Source of the DNA: Stentor roeselii
Lineage: Eukaryota; Ciliophora; Heterotrichea; Heterotrichida; Stentoridae
Assembly: GCA_006503475.1 (NCBI GenBank)
Contig: RSEH01000087.1
Span: 62,001-126,000 of the forward strand
Direction: 5' to 3'
Length of the DNA stretch: 64,000 nucleotides
Position 1 is the stretch's first letter. Each line of letters begins with the position of its first letter. Shown here piece after piece: positions 9,718 to 19,068 of the stretch. The notes beneath the pieces are model-generated. The model searched no databases, was not told the origin of the DNA, and worked only from the letters and a program-made list of their open reading frames with translations. Made by a program: the position numbers and the translations under genes.

Positions 9718-12027
9718 ATGTCTAGCCAGCATGCCAAAAATCTTAAAGCTACAAAAGCTTTAACTCTATCAACAAACCAGTTTTTAGTGAGTCTTCCAGG
9801 ATCATTAAAAGTGTTCATCTACAGTCTTTCATTCCTGCCATCTATCCCTTCTGACAACTCGAAGCTGAAGAAGTTTTTAGTGAATAAATCCAGATCAGAT
9901 CTCTCCAAGTATCTTGAAGGCTTCATTCATTGTGGAGAAAATATTTATTCAACAAAAGAAATTTTCACTGGAATTAAAGAACAGGGTGATGAGACCAGCT
10001 CATCTGAAAGACCAGAATTTTTCAAGTTTTTAATTGAACATGATGGAATCTGCTATGAAGGGTCTTTAGTGCCTTGTGGATCTCTGGAGTTTAATGGCGA
10101 AACTATCAGGGATGAAAGGGCTTTGCAGGTTTTAAATATTTCTTTGAGGAATAAATTAAAACTTTTGAGATTCGTCCAGTTTGGCACCTATAGAAATCAT
10201 TACAACTCCCTAGACAATAAACCAGTTCGAGGTTTCCCTGCAGAGATCTGGCCAGGTTTTTTCACAAGTATAAACAAACTAAAAGGTGGTTTAATGTTAA
10301 CCATTGACTCATCCTTCAAACTCCTAAGAACCGATAGCGTATTAGAAGTGATATCAGATCTTCTCCATCGTCACAAGCAAAATAAAAACAAAGTCAGATC
10401 CTTGTTAAAAAATTCAATAATCATGACTTTTTACGGTTCCCAAAACGTATACAGAATCGACGACATCTTATTCGAAGAAAATCCTCTCGACCCTTTTCCA
10501 GACGAGTCCAAAGCCAAAAACTATCTTCAATACTTCCACAACGTATACCAAGCAGCCATCAAATTCAAAAGCCAACCATTAATCCTAGCAAGAAGAAGCT
10601 TAAAAGACTCTCCAGTCCGTTTAGTCCCTGAGCTCTGCAGAATGACAGGCCCTGAGTCCCTCGGCAACACTTTAAAACTAAAAAAAGCAGTTTCCGAGAT
10701 AACCCGACTCAATCCAAACGAAAAGCTCGAAAAAGTCTGCTGCCTGGCAGAGCAGCTTCAACAACAACATGACCCAAAATGGCAGATGATCAACTCCGCG
10801 AATCCTGTGACAGTCAACGCGAAGCAACTTCCTTACCCAGAGGTTCTCACCAACAATCAAATCTGGAAAGTAACAGAAAAATCTGTTTTTAACCTGAAAA
10901 AATTCAGCCCTGTTAGAAGTCAGCCTTGTTCAAAGTGGATGCTTTTTTGTTGTGAAGGACTTAAAGGCCTGGCAGAAGATCTGATTAAAGGGTTGAAGTC
11001 TGCGAGTGGTTTTATGTCGCAAGAGTTGAAAGACCCTCTCAAGGTCTGCATTCCGAATAGTGAAGACGATTCTAGGCTTAGAGGTTTTCTGATGTCAAAA
11101 CTGAGAAGTGAGGCACAGCTGGTAGTTTTCTTGGTGCCTAAGAATTCTTCAATTTATGCTTTGATTAAATCAGTTTTGACGAAGGATTTTCCTATCGTTT
11201 CTCAGGTTGTTACGGATTATTCAGTGGAAAAAAACGATCCAAGTATCTATTTGAAGCTTTATACTCAGATATTGTGTAAAATTGGAGGAATACCCTGGAC
11301 TGTCAAACTCCCTTCACTTCCAAGATACACGATGATTGTAGGAATCGACGTCTGTCACAATAGTTTCACTGCAAAACAAAGCGTTCTAGGCTTTTGGGCT
11401 TCTTTAAATGCAAGTTGTACTAAAGGGTACTCAAAAGCTGTTTTTCATGGAGTGAATCAAGAAATATCTGATATTTTGACCCCTGTTTTTAATGAAAGTA
11501 TCAACAAATTCATAGAAGTTAACTCAGGTCACAAGCCTGAATGCATCGTTGTGTATCGAGATGGTGTAGGAAAGTCTCAATATGAAAAAGTAGTAAATTT
11601 TGAAATACCACAAGTGGTCGCTGCGATAAAAGAAATCGACTCTCAATGGAACCCTCAAATCGTGGTCATGGGTGTCAACAAGCGGGTTAATCAGAGGTTC
11701 TTTTTGAATGGCAGGAACCCTGGACATGGACTTGTCGTGAATGAAGGGGTTGTGCTAGATAATGCGAATTTTTACTTGATTAGTCATTTTTCTACGATTG
11801 GGTGCATCACTCCCACTCATTATCATGTCGTTGTTAATGAAAGTAATATTGATGAGCAGATTTTGTATCAACTCACTTATGATCTTTGTTATCTTTATTT
11901 TAATTGGCAAGGAGGCATCAGAGTACCTGCTCCTTGCATGTATGCGCACAAGATTGCTTATTTAGTAGGAAAACATACGGGAGTCCTTGTTGATTCTGAT
12001 TTATTGCAGAGCTTCTTTTTCTTGTAA
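9718..12027 (+). CDS. Piwi-clade Argonaute protein, catalytically complete
   Basis: 769 aa with N domain, PAZ (~200-300), MID and PIWI domain (~460-769). The slicer tetrad appears intact: D544 (in GIDVCH), E582 (in NQEIS), D615 (in YRDGVG) and H744 (in YAHKIAYLVG); spacing of 38, 33 and 129 residues is close to that of known Argonautes (40, 32, 138 in human AGO2). It ends in hydrophobic FFFL, like the terminal Leu of the family that inserts near the active site. Ciliate Piwi proteins carry small RNAs that direct DNA elimination during macronuclear development or silence genes in vegetative cells. Which role applies here cannot be told from sequence. The start has the ATAAATG context. Confidence 0.93.
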   Translation: MSSQHAKNLKATKALTLSTNQFLVSLPGSLKVFIYSLSFLPSIPSDNSKLKKFLVNKSRSDLSKYLEGFIHCGENIYSTKEIFTGIKEQGDETSSSERPEFFKFLIEHDGICYEGSLVPCGSLEFNGETIRDERALQVLNISLRNKLKLLRFVQFGTYRNHYNSLDNKPVRGFPAEIWPGFFTSINKLKGGLMLTIDSSFKLLRTDSVLEVISDLLHRHKQNKNKVRSLLKNSIIMTFYGSQNVYRIDDILFEENPLDPFPDESKAKNYLQYFHNVYQAAIKFKSQPLILARRSLKDSPVRLVPELCRMTGPESLGNTLKLKKAVSEITRLNPNEKLEKVCCLAEQLQQQHDPKWQMINSANPVTVNAKQLPYPEVLTNNQIWKVTEKSVFNLKKFSPVRSQPCSKWMLFCCEGLKGLAEDLIKGLKSASGFMSQELKDPLKVCIPNSEDDSRLRGFLMSKLRSEAQLVVFLVPKNSSIYALIKSVLTKDFPIVSQVVTDYSVEKNDPSIYLKLYTQILCKIGGIPWTVKLPSLPRYTMIVGIDVCHNSFTAKQSVLGFWASLNASCTKGYSKAVFHGVNQEISDILTPVFNESINKFIEVNSGHKPECIVVYRDGVGKSQYEKVVNFEIPQVVAAIKEIDSQWNPQIVVMGVNKRVNQRFFLNGRNPGHGLVVNEGVVLDNANFYLISHFSTIGCITPTHYHVVVNESNIDEQILYQLTYDLCYLYFNWQGGIRVPAPCMYAHKIAYLVGKHTGVLVDSDLLQSFFFL

Positions 12028-12103
12028 TAGATAGGTAATGGTTGGTTGGAAAATTATCTTTTTAAGGTTTTCATATGTGATTTTAACACTTCACCATTAA
12101 TAA

Positions 12104-14122
12104 ATGGAGCGAAGTTACCTTTACCTGTCTCCTTCGGCATACCAGCAACGAGCATCAGCTGATGGAAAATATCTTCATTGGATTAGTGATATTCATGATG
12201 AGCTTCCTATTTTCATGGGAACAGCTGACGCTCAGGCCTATCCCCCGAGGACTTTTAATGAGGTATTTGAAGAAGCAGTCAGAACTCATGGTGACCGTTT
12301 GGCTCTCCGTTATAAAGTAGACGGCCAGTGGGTGACTTGGACATACAAGGAATACCTGCGAGACGCAAAAGCATTTGCCAGTTCTCTAATTGCTCTCGGC
12401 CTGCCCCCAAAGTCGACAGTGAATATCATAGGTTTTAACTCCCCACAGTGGGTAATCGGTTTTTCCGGGACTTTGCTAGCAGGATGCATTCCTATCGGAG
12501 TTTACGCAACAAATGGAGTCGAGGCCTGCCACTACATCGCAAGTCACAGTGAAGCATCCGTAATACTAGTCCAAAACACTGTCCAGCTCAAAAAGTATTT
12601 GAGCATAAAACAGAGCGTGCACTCAATAAAAGCCCTGATAGTCTACTGGCCTGACAAAGACCTTCACAACCATCAAGCTTCATTCGTGCATACCTGGGAC
12701 AGTTTCCTAAAGTCCCACAAGCCAGAAGACCAATCATCCTGCATCGAAAGAATGAGACACGTGAAGCCAACACAAGTAGCAACAATAGTCTACACCTCAG
12801 GAACAACAGGTCCTCCAAAGGGCGTTCTTCTAAGCCACGACAACTGCACCTGGACTTCTAAAACAATGGTCGAAGCCAGTCAACTTCTTTCAGAAGACGA
12901 AAGAATGGTCTCCTATCTTCCCTTGTCCCACGTCGCTGCCCAACAATCTGACATCTTCGGAGCCATCGTCGCAAAAGTCGCAGTCACCTTCGCCGATGAA
13001 GGCGCACTTCAAGGCACTCTTGGCGAAACCTTAAAAGAAACAAGGCCGACCTTTTTCTTCGGAGTTCCTCGAGTCTTTGAAAAAATAGAAGAAAAAATAA
13101 GAGCTATTGGAGCGAGTAAGAAAGGCTTTCAAAAGTCAGTCGCTGACTGGGCAAAACGAGTTGGATTTGAAGGAAGTCTTAATATTCTTGCAGGAAAAAG
13201 CACAAGTTACACCTTTGCAATGGCAAACAAGGTGATTTTCAGCAAGATTCGGGAAGCCATCGGGTTAGACCAGTGCAAGATAATCATGGTGGGAGCGGCT
13301 CCTATTTCAAAAGCTTGTCTTGATTACTTTTTAAGTTTGAACATTCATATCCTGAATGCTTATGGAATGTCAGAGTCCTCTGCTCCTGCAAGTGCAAATG
13401 GAAACCGCTTTTGTAGCATTTATTCTGCAGGGTTCCCAGTCTTAGGCACTGAAATGGTCATCAAAGGACCGAAGGGCGAGGTCCTTCCTCGGGGCACTCA
13501 GGGCGAGATCTGCTTTAGAGGAAGGAATAAGTTCATGGGGTACTATAAAAATGAACAGGCCAGCAAAGAAACTATTGACAGTGACGGGTTTATTCATTCT
13601 GGAGATAAGGGATATATGGATGAAGCTGGATTCTTGTTTATCACTGGAAGGTTCAAGGAACTCATCATCACTGCCGGAGGAGAAAATATTCCTCCGGTTC
13701 TTATTGAAGATGCTGTCAAGGAAAAGGGAAAATTTATTAGCAATGCTTTTTTAGTCGGTGATGCTCGCAAGTACCTTGTTATGCTTATTAGTTTGAAGAC
13801 TACTGCAAGAGCTGATGGAGAGACTACTGATGAACTTGCACCTGAAGTTGTTAACTTTTTCCAGACTCAGGGAATCACTGTTAGGACTACTGGGGAAGCT
13901 TATGCTAATGATGGTGTCAGGAAAATTATTCAGGAAGTTATTGATGAGGTTAATAAAGCTGCTACTTCCAGAGCTCAGGAAATTAAGAAGTTTGCTTTTT
14001 TGAATCAAGATTTTAGTATTCCTGGAGGTGAACTTACACCGACTCTTAAGGTGAAGAGGAAAGTTGTGCAGGATAAGTATCAGGCTATTATTGAGAGCCT
14101 TTATCAAGAACCTAAGATTTAG
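12104..14122 (+). CDS. Long-chain acyl-CoA synthetase, bubblegum (ACSBG) type
   Basis: 672 aa member of the AMP-forming acyl-CoA synthetases: fatty acid + ATP + CoA gives acyl-CoA + AMP + PPi. Visible motifs are the ATP loop YTSGTTGPPKG (230-240), LPLSHVAAQ, NAYGMSESS, and near the C-terminus the adenylate-binding hinge region ITGRFKELIITAGGENIPP with a conserved Lys in the C-terminal subdomain. LPLSHVAAQ and GGENIPPV are typical of the bubblegum subfamily rather than ACSL1-6. No signal peptide or clear transmembrane anchor. It ends with TAG. Length is normal for the family. Confidence 0.92.
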   Translation: MERSYLYLSPSAYQQRASADGKYLHWISDIHDELPIFMGTADAQAYPPRTFNEVFEEAVRTHGDRLALRYKVDGQWVTWTYKEYLRDAKAFASSLIALGLPPKSTVNIIGFNSPQWVIGFSGTLLAGCIPIGVYATNGVEACHYIASHSEASVILVQNTVQLKKYLSIKQSVHSIKALIVYWPDKDLHNHQASFVHTWDSFLKSHKPEDQSSCIERMRHVKPTQVATIVYTSGTTGPPKGVLLSHDNCTWTSKTMVEASQLLSEDERMVSYLPLSHVAAQQSDIFGAIVAKVAVTFADEGALQGTLGETLKETRPTFFFGVPRVFEKIEEKIRAIGASKKGFQKSVADWAKRVGFEGSLNILAGKSTSYTFAMANKVIFSKIREAIGLDQCKIIMVGAAPISKACLDYFLSLNIHILNAYGMSESSAPASANGNRFCSIYSAGFPVLGTEMVIKGPKGEVLPRGTQGEICFRGRNKFMGYYKNEQASKETIDSDGFIHSGDKGYMDEAGFLFITGRFKELIITAGGENIPPVLIEDAVKEKGKFISNAFLVGDARKYLVMLISLKTTARADGETTDELAPEVVNFFQTQGITVRTTGEAYANDGVRKIIQEVIDEVNKAATSRAQEIKKFAFLNQDFSIPGGELTPTLKVKRKVVQDKYQAIIESLYQEPKI

Positions 14123-14318
14123 ACTATTTTATTTGGGATTAGATTAGGTTGAGGTTTTGGTTTGGTGAGTCGTTTAGAAATTTTGTGTGATTTACCCTTG
14201 ACCTCCAAAACCCTCAAAAAAAGCTCTCCAAATCCTAAACCCTTCCACTCCATTCAAAACCCATCCTTCCATGAATTCCAATCCCTTTAAATTCCATTAG
14301 CCACAAGTCTTCCAATAA

Positions 14319-15158
14319 ATGCAAAAGATAATCTTGCGAAAACTAGCGACAGCAGTTCAATCAGGTGAAGAAGCAAGTCGAAAATTCTGGAACACAATGT
14401 CCGACTTTTACCACAAGCACAGCCAAGAAGGAACCAAAAAGAACTACGAGGCAATAGCTCCATTCCTATCACTAAAATCAGCCTCTTCACTACTCGACGC
14501 TGGAAGCGGAGTGGGTGACGGTTTCCCGATCCTAACCGCGATATCTTCCCCAAATCTCAAAGTGACTCTTCTTGACATAAGTGACGAAAACGTGTCAAAA
14601 GCAAAGGCGAAATACGGCGATAAAGCTGAGATTAAAAGAGGAAATGCTGAAAGTCTTCCATTTAAACCGAATTCTTTTGATGCCTACATCGCGAACGGGT
14701 TACTTGAAAGTGTTGACAACCCTGACTGGGTGATCAATGAAGCCTTTAGAACCTTGAGGCCTGGAGGGAAGGCCGCCTTTAGTCTTTATGGAAGGATGGG
14801 GATTTGCAATGTTTTGAGGATTTATAGGATTATTAGCAACACCCTGAGACTTGAAAAAGGAAACTTTTTGGGAAAGTTTGAGTTGTCGGAACCTGAAAAA
14901 GTTGGGGTTTTGCTTAAAAATGCCGGATTTGTCAACCCCATGCAATTTTATGAACAGTATCATTATCCTCAGCTTAGTGTTGATGAACTCTTTAGTATGT
15001 ATTGTGATAACCCTGTTCTGCAGGAAGAGGCTAAGGCTAAGGGTAAGACCAAACAACTTGAAAAATTGATTAAAGATGAACTTGAGAATATTTTAGAAGT
15101 TAAACAGGAACCTTTGACGTTTGAGTCTCTTATTTTCATTGCAACTAAGCCTAGTTAA
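14319..15158 (+). CDS. Class I SAM-dependent methyltransferase (Methyltransf_11 type)
   Basis: 279 aa. The SAM-binding glycine motif LLDAGSGVGDGF is at 58-69. An acidic residue ends strand 2 (LLDISDEN), motif II-like RGNAESLPF follows, and LRPGGKAAFSLYG is the strand-4/5 signature of UbiE/COQ5-like small-molecule methyltransferases. A C-terminal acidic-basic helix follows. The substrate is unknown. The ~20 N-terminal residues could be a weak mitochondrial presequence (MQKIILRKLATAVQSG is basic and amphipathic). Upstream of the start lies a sharp change to C/A-rich sequence at about 14192. Confidence 0.85.
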   Translation: MQKIILRKLATAVQSGEEASRKFWNTMSDFYHKHSQEGTKKNYEAIAPFLSLKSASSLLDAGSGVGDGFPILTAISSPNLKVTLLDISDENVSKAKAKYGDKAEIKRGNAESLPFKPNSFDAYIANGLLESVDNPDWVINEAFRTLRPGGKAAFSLYGRMGICNVLRIYRIISNTLRLEKGNFLGKFELSEPEKVGVLLKNAGFVNPMQFYEQYHYPQLSVDELFSMYCDNPVLQEEAKAKGKTKQLEKLIKDELENILEVKQEPLTFESLIFIATKPS

Positions 15159-16618
15159 TTAATAGTCTAGATCGTGATGATTTTTAGAGTTTAAGAAAGG
15201 TTTGGGGTTAACAGTTTTTAAGGAAATAGAGTTTCGGTTCTGTATAGTATCTTCTTTGGCTTGGATTTAGGTTTGATGGCATTATAAGTGTTTTTATTTG
15301 AACATAGCTCTTAAATTATATGGTATGCATGACTTTTTACTTTTATATATTGTGTGCTTCTAATCGATATTTTCCAAGGGATTGAATTAGAAACATTTAT
15401 TTGGTTTACTGATAGTCGTTATTTATGGAATTAAGTTGATTGTTTTCATATTCTTCTTCATTTCTCTGATACGTCAGTGTTTATGGAGAAACAATTAGTG
15501 AAACTCATTCAAATACTTACTGATTCTAATCAACTTTGCTTGTATTAATAAGATCTGCACAAAGAAAGCATCTCTAATTCAAATAACTTGAATTATAAAA
15601 GATAGTTATGTCAGAATTCAAAATCTTCTCGAATAGAGATAATATTATTATCTGATGAATAGGTCAGCACCTTTCATTTTTTATTAAGAACTGTAGTAAC
15701 TTAACATATAATCTAATGCAAATCAACGATAGGAGTATTTTCAAACCTTATTTGCCATCTTCATTAAGGTTAATTTCATTGTGCCTTCCTCGAAATGATA
15801 TTGTTCATTCATCAATAGAATGATGTTTAATCTATCCCTTTTCAATCCTTTATTAGAACTACTTTAATGTTTTTAGTTTTTGAAAATCTTTGAATCAACT
15901 GATTTGATTAGGTCAGAAATAGAAATAATACTTAACTTTAATACTTCATAAAATATTTATATCCAATAATCCAAATATTTTATTCAAATAAATGTGCAAT
16001 CTTACTGCTGTAATTCCTATAATTACTCCTAAATACTGTAAAAGGCTCGTGAAGAAGATTTTATAAGGTATATTAGATTTAGTAGACAACGTTCTCAGCT
16101 CATATCTAAACTTAGTATATGTTAACTTGTGATTTATTCAAAGCGATTCTAATTTAATAGTTGAATTGTCTACTATGTCCATTCCAGGCATCATTTTATA
16201 CTCAGACAATAATAAAGTTAGAAAAAATCTCAGAATGATTTTTTTTATGACTGATCTTTGAGTATTAAATTTAAATTTCTATAGCAATCTATCTCTTAAA
16301 TACCAGTTGAAATCAACTAGACTTTCAATCTTTACATAAAAAAAGAGAATAAATTTTTCAAAATGAATACAAAATAATCTTTATTGAACTCATCGTTATG
16401 AATTTATTCGGTTAATATAAAATATAGTTATTTTGAATGAAGAAATTAGAGAAAATATGTATCTTTTTATTAATTTATTTTTATCCTCACTTTTTAGAGA
16501 ATCTAAAATTTTATCAATTGATTCAACAATCATTTTAGTTAAAGTATGAAAAATATAGAATATCAAGTAAATATTCCAATTTATCCAAAACCCATAAATT
16601 TTTACCAATTCTTATTAC
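15159..16618. other. Gene-free AT-rich interval
   Basis: About 1.46 kb with no supported gene. Short frames occur but have no coding character and no family resemblance. I see no tRNA, no repeat and no transposon. It separates the plus-strand methyltransferase from the minus-strand gene ending at 16619. Confidence 0.5.
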
Positions 16619-17146
16619 TTAATTTTGCTTAACAGTTTTCTTTAGCTCACTAATGATTGTTTCTAAAATTTTTGAAAAGGTATCATTTTTAACCATTTCT
16701 ATACAGCTGTTAATCTTACCATTCACATCCGTTATTTGAACCGAGAGCTTATTTTTCTTGTAATAATTCTCGAACTCCTCCTTTTTTGCCTCCTGAAACA
16801 GAGAAGACAATACCGCGATTGTAAAAAGATTGCAACCAGAAGTATCCGTATCTAAAAACGAAAGAAAACCCAACAAATCTTTAAACTGATCTTTAATATT
16901 ATCCGATATCGCAGTGTCATCCTTATAAACCAATATTTTATGTTTCTTCTTGCAACAAAAGCCAGCACTATAAGTGTTATCGTATTTTTCACTGCAGAGT
17001 TGAATAACTTTTTGTATTTTTTTTTCCTTTTCTTGAATCTTGCTCTGGTCTCTCATGATTTTTATCGGTTTGTACTCTGGCCTTGGAATAACGATGGCAA
17101 CGCTAGCTTTATGAATTGTAAATCCTTCATCACCTGACTCCGACAT
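16619..17146 (-). CDS. Hypothetical protein, 175 aa
   Basis: The first ATG is at 17146, giving a protein that begins MSESGDEGF; the frame continues upstream only through a TTG codon, so the shorter start is used. It contains a lysine-rich amphipathic helix, two cysteine pairs near the middle (FCCKKKHK) and a C-terminal helix. It resembles small profilin/longin-like alpha-beta proteins in length, but no family is recognised. Stop is TAA. Confidence 0.65.
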   Translation of the reverse strand: MSESGDEGFTIHKASVAIVIPRPEYKPIKIMRDQSKIQEKEKKIQKVIQLCSEKYDNTYSAGFCCKKKHKILVYKDDTAISDNIKDQFKDLLGFLSFLDTDTSGCNLFTIAVLSSLFQEAKKEEFENYYKKNKLSVQITDVNGKINSCIEMVKNDTFSKILETIISELKKTVKQN

Positions 17147-17325
17147 AATTATAGCTATAAAATGAAATCCTGATTCCAAAAAGAAATAAAAATCATTTTC
17201 ACTTAACCGAAACCTTTAAAAATTCCTTAAAATATCAAAATTTTCCTACTTTTCCCTTAAAAACAACAAACTTTCTTCACATCTTAAAATCCTAGAAATA
17301 TAGAATAAATATGCAAACCTTATTT

Positions 17326-18147
17326 TTAATTTATTATACAAACACAGTCAGGTGACTTTTTCGAGTGCGTTTTTGCTACAATTCTTTCTCGATACTGAAT
17401 ACTCAGTTGTTTGACAACAACTCCATTTCCAATCCCAGCGATCCAAACCGAAGTCTGGCCGAATTCAGGTAAAAACCCAGAACAAGTAAAATTCGATTTT
17501 TTCACACAATTTCCATTTCCACAACTAGAGACACTAACAAAAACTCTATCATTTCCATTATCAATAATCCCAATTTCCAACTCTTTGACATCATCTGAAG
17601 TTCCAACATTTTCAGGGACCTGGTTTTGTTTGATGAATTTAAACTTACCGCTTTCAGGGTCCAGATGAGCGAAAACGAAAAAAAGTCCTTTCAAATTCGC
17701 GTCTTTTACAATTTTTAGAACTGGAGTCTCATAAGTGACTGAGTTGATTACTCTTAGAAATATGTAAAAACTGCTGTGAAGAGTCAAAGTCAGGCGAAAT
17801 TTCAAGTCTAAGGCTAAGGATCTTAGGTTTGCTTGTATTGGGACTTGAAGTGCTCGGCCTTTTAGTTGAAGGCCTGAGTCTTCTGCGGCTAGGCTGAAAT
17901 TTTCCCAGTCACCTATAAAGGTGCAGTAAAAATCGTAGTCTCCTTCTTCATGGAATCCTCTTTGTTTCCAATCTGATAAGTCTGAATGAGTGTCGAAAGA
18001 TTGGGCCAGTAGCTGTTGACCCATAAACTGAGAATCATTCCTGATCCATTCATTATAACACTTTTCTTGCTCTCTCACATTGGAGCTGATAAGTTCTGAA
18101 CGATTTGAGTAAACAAAAGAAGATCGTTCAACCATTTTATTATTCAT
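17326..18147 (-). CDS. Hypothetical beta-rich protein with possible CaaX end, 273 aa
   Basis: The first ATG in the frame is at 18147 (MNNKMVERSS); another at 18135 is four codons later. Upstream the frame has only a TTG. Alternating hydrophobic residues over 90-260 suggest a beta-sandwich or lectin-like domain, with paired cysteines near residues 208-223. The C-terminus CIIN fits the C-aliphatic-aliphatic-X form of a prenylation box, though Asn is not a favoured last residue. The start codon overlaps that of the divergent gene at 18146 within one CATG tetramer. Function unknown. Confidence 0.65.
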   Translation of the reverse strand: MNNKMVERSSFVYSNRSELISSNVREQEKCYNEWIRNDSQFMGQQLLAQSFDTHSDLSDWKQRGFHEEGDYDFYCTFIGDWENFSLAAEDSGLQLKGRALQVPIQANLRSLALDLKFRLTLTLHSSFYIFLRVINSVTYETPVLKIVKDANLKGLFFVFAHLDPESGKFKFIKQNQVPENVGTSDDVKELEIGIIDNGNDRVFVSVSSCGNGNCVKKSNFTCSGFLPEFGQTSVWIAGIGNGVVVKQLSIQYRERIVAKTHSKKSPDCVCIIN

Positions 18148-18841
18148 GGATGGTGAGTTGCTGAACTTGCTTAAAAGAAGCCCAATAAAGTACCTAAAAC
18201 ACCAAAAACCCAAAACAAAAACTCTAAAAGACTTGGCAGGCTTCGTGATTGTTTTTTCTCTGAAAAACCTTTTAAATCGCGTTCTCAGAGCAGGTCTGAA
18301 TTCAATCAAAACCTCAGCCAAGTCAAAAAACCTTGAAAAATGTAGAGAAAAAGAAATTTTCTTTCTAATTCGTCCAGATTCAAAGTTCTTCAAAAGCGAT
18401 TTGATCAAAATGAAGGTCTCTGAACTTCTGAGCTCTTTTCGAGCAGGATATCAGGAAAACTTAAAACTTTTCGCTTTTAAAACAATGAAATTTCAAGCTT
18501 CGGGGCAAAAGGCAAATAAGTCGATTTTCACTGTGCTTAAATCTGTTTTGCTTTCGAGAGCGAGAAGTTATTTCAGCACAATGCAAGAGTACAGCATCCA
18601 GATCTATTACTTGCATAAAAGATTAAAAATTGATGCGAAAGCGCATAAAAAACGTTATAAGTCTGGTTTTACGCTGCTTTTAAATATATATAGGACGAGA
18701 AGCAGTAAAATGCTTTTGAAACTTTTTTCGTTTCAGAAGCAGCTTCCGAAGATTTCTTCTCTTTCAAGTCTGTTTACTCTTTCCCAACTTCATTCACGTT
18801 TGAAATTAAAAAGTATCTTAAATAAACTGAAACAATCATAA
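18146..18841 (+). CDS. Hypothetical very basic helical protein, 231 aa
   Basis: The product is unusually rich in Lys, Leu, Ser and Arg (net strongly basic) and helical throughout, with repeated KxLLxxF-type helices. It might bind nucleic acid or microtubules; no family is recognised. The start at 18146 overlaps the divergent gene's start. An alternative ATG at 18410 would give a 143-aa protein and remove the overlap. The C-terminal stop abuts a repeat-rich spacer. Confidence 0.6.
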   Translation: MDGELLNLLKRSPIKYLKHQKPKTKTLKDLAGFVIVFSLKNLLNRVLRAGLNSIKTSAKSKNLEKCREKEIFFLIRPDSKFFKSDLIKMKVSELLSSFRAGYQENLKLFAFKTMKFQASGQKANKSIFTVLKSVLLSRARSYFSTMQEYSIQIYYLHKRLKIDAKAHKKRYKSGFTLLLNIYRTRSSKMLLKLFSFQKQLPKISSLSSLFTLSQLHSRLKLKSILNKLKQS

Positions 18842-18860
18842 TCTTAAATAGTCTTAAATA

Positions 18861-19068
18861 CTCATCCTTTCAATTAAAATAACCTAAACATTAAACACAT
18901 AAAAAAAATCCTTAAATAAACTTAACATCATCCTTTCAATTAAAATAACCTAAATAATCCTTACTTAAAATAAAACCATCTTAAAAATCAAATCCTCATC
19001 CTTTCAATTAAAATAACCTAAACAATAAACACATAAAAAAAATCCTTAAATAAACTTAACATCATCCT
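18861..19068. repeat. Imperfect tandem repeat reaching into the kinesin 3' end
   Basis: A ~74-bp unit at 18861-18934 recurs almost exactly at 18995-19068 (134-bp spacing), with a third partial copy from about 18927. The core is catcctttcaattaaaata. The last copy includes the final codons and TGA stop of the minus-strand kinesin, so it probably arose by duplication of the kinesin 3' end and its downstream sequence. Confidence 0.85.

Noticed and set aside
16396-16608. A 70-codon minus-strand frame just downstream of the gene ending at 16619
   Set aside because: Composition is that of the AT-rich spacer and there is no homology-like pattern.
17326-18408. N-terminal extension of the minus-strand gene to 18408 (360 aa)
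   Set aside because: The extension begins with TTG, and its sequence is antisense to the plus-strand gene at 18146. The first ATG is at 18147.
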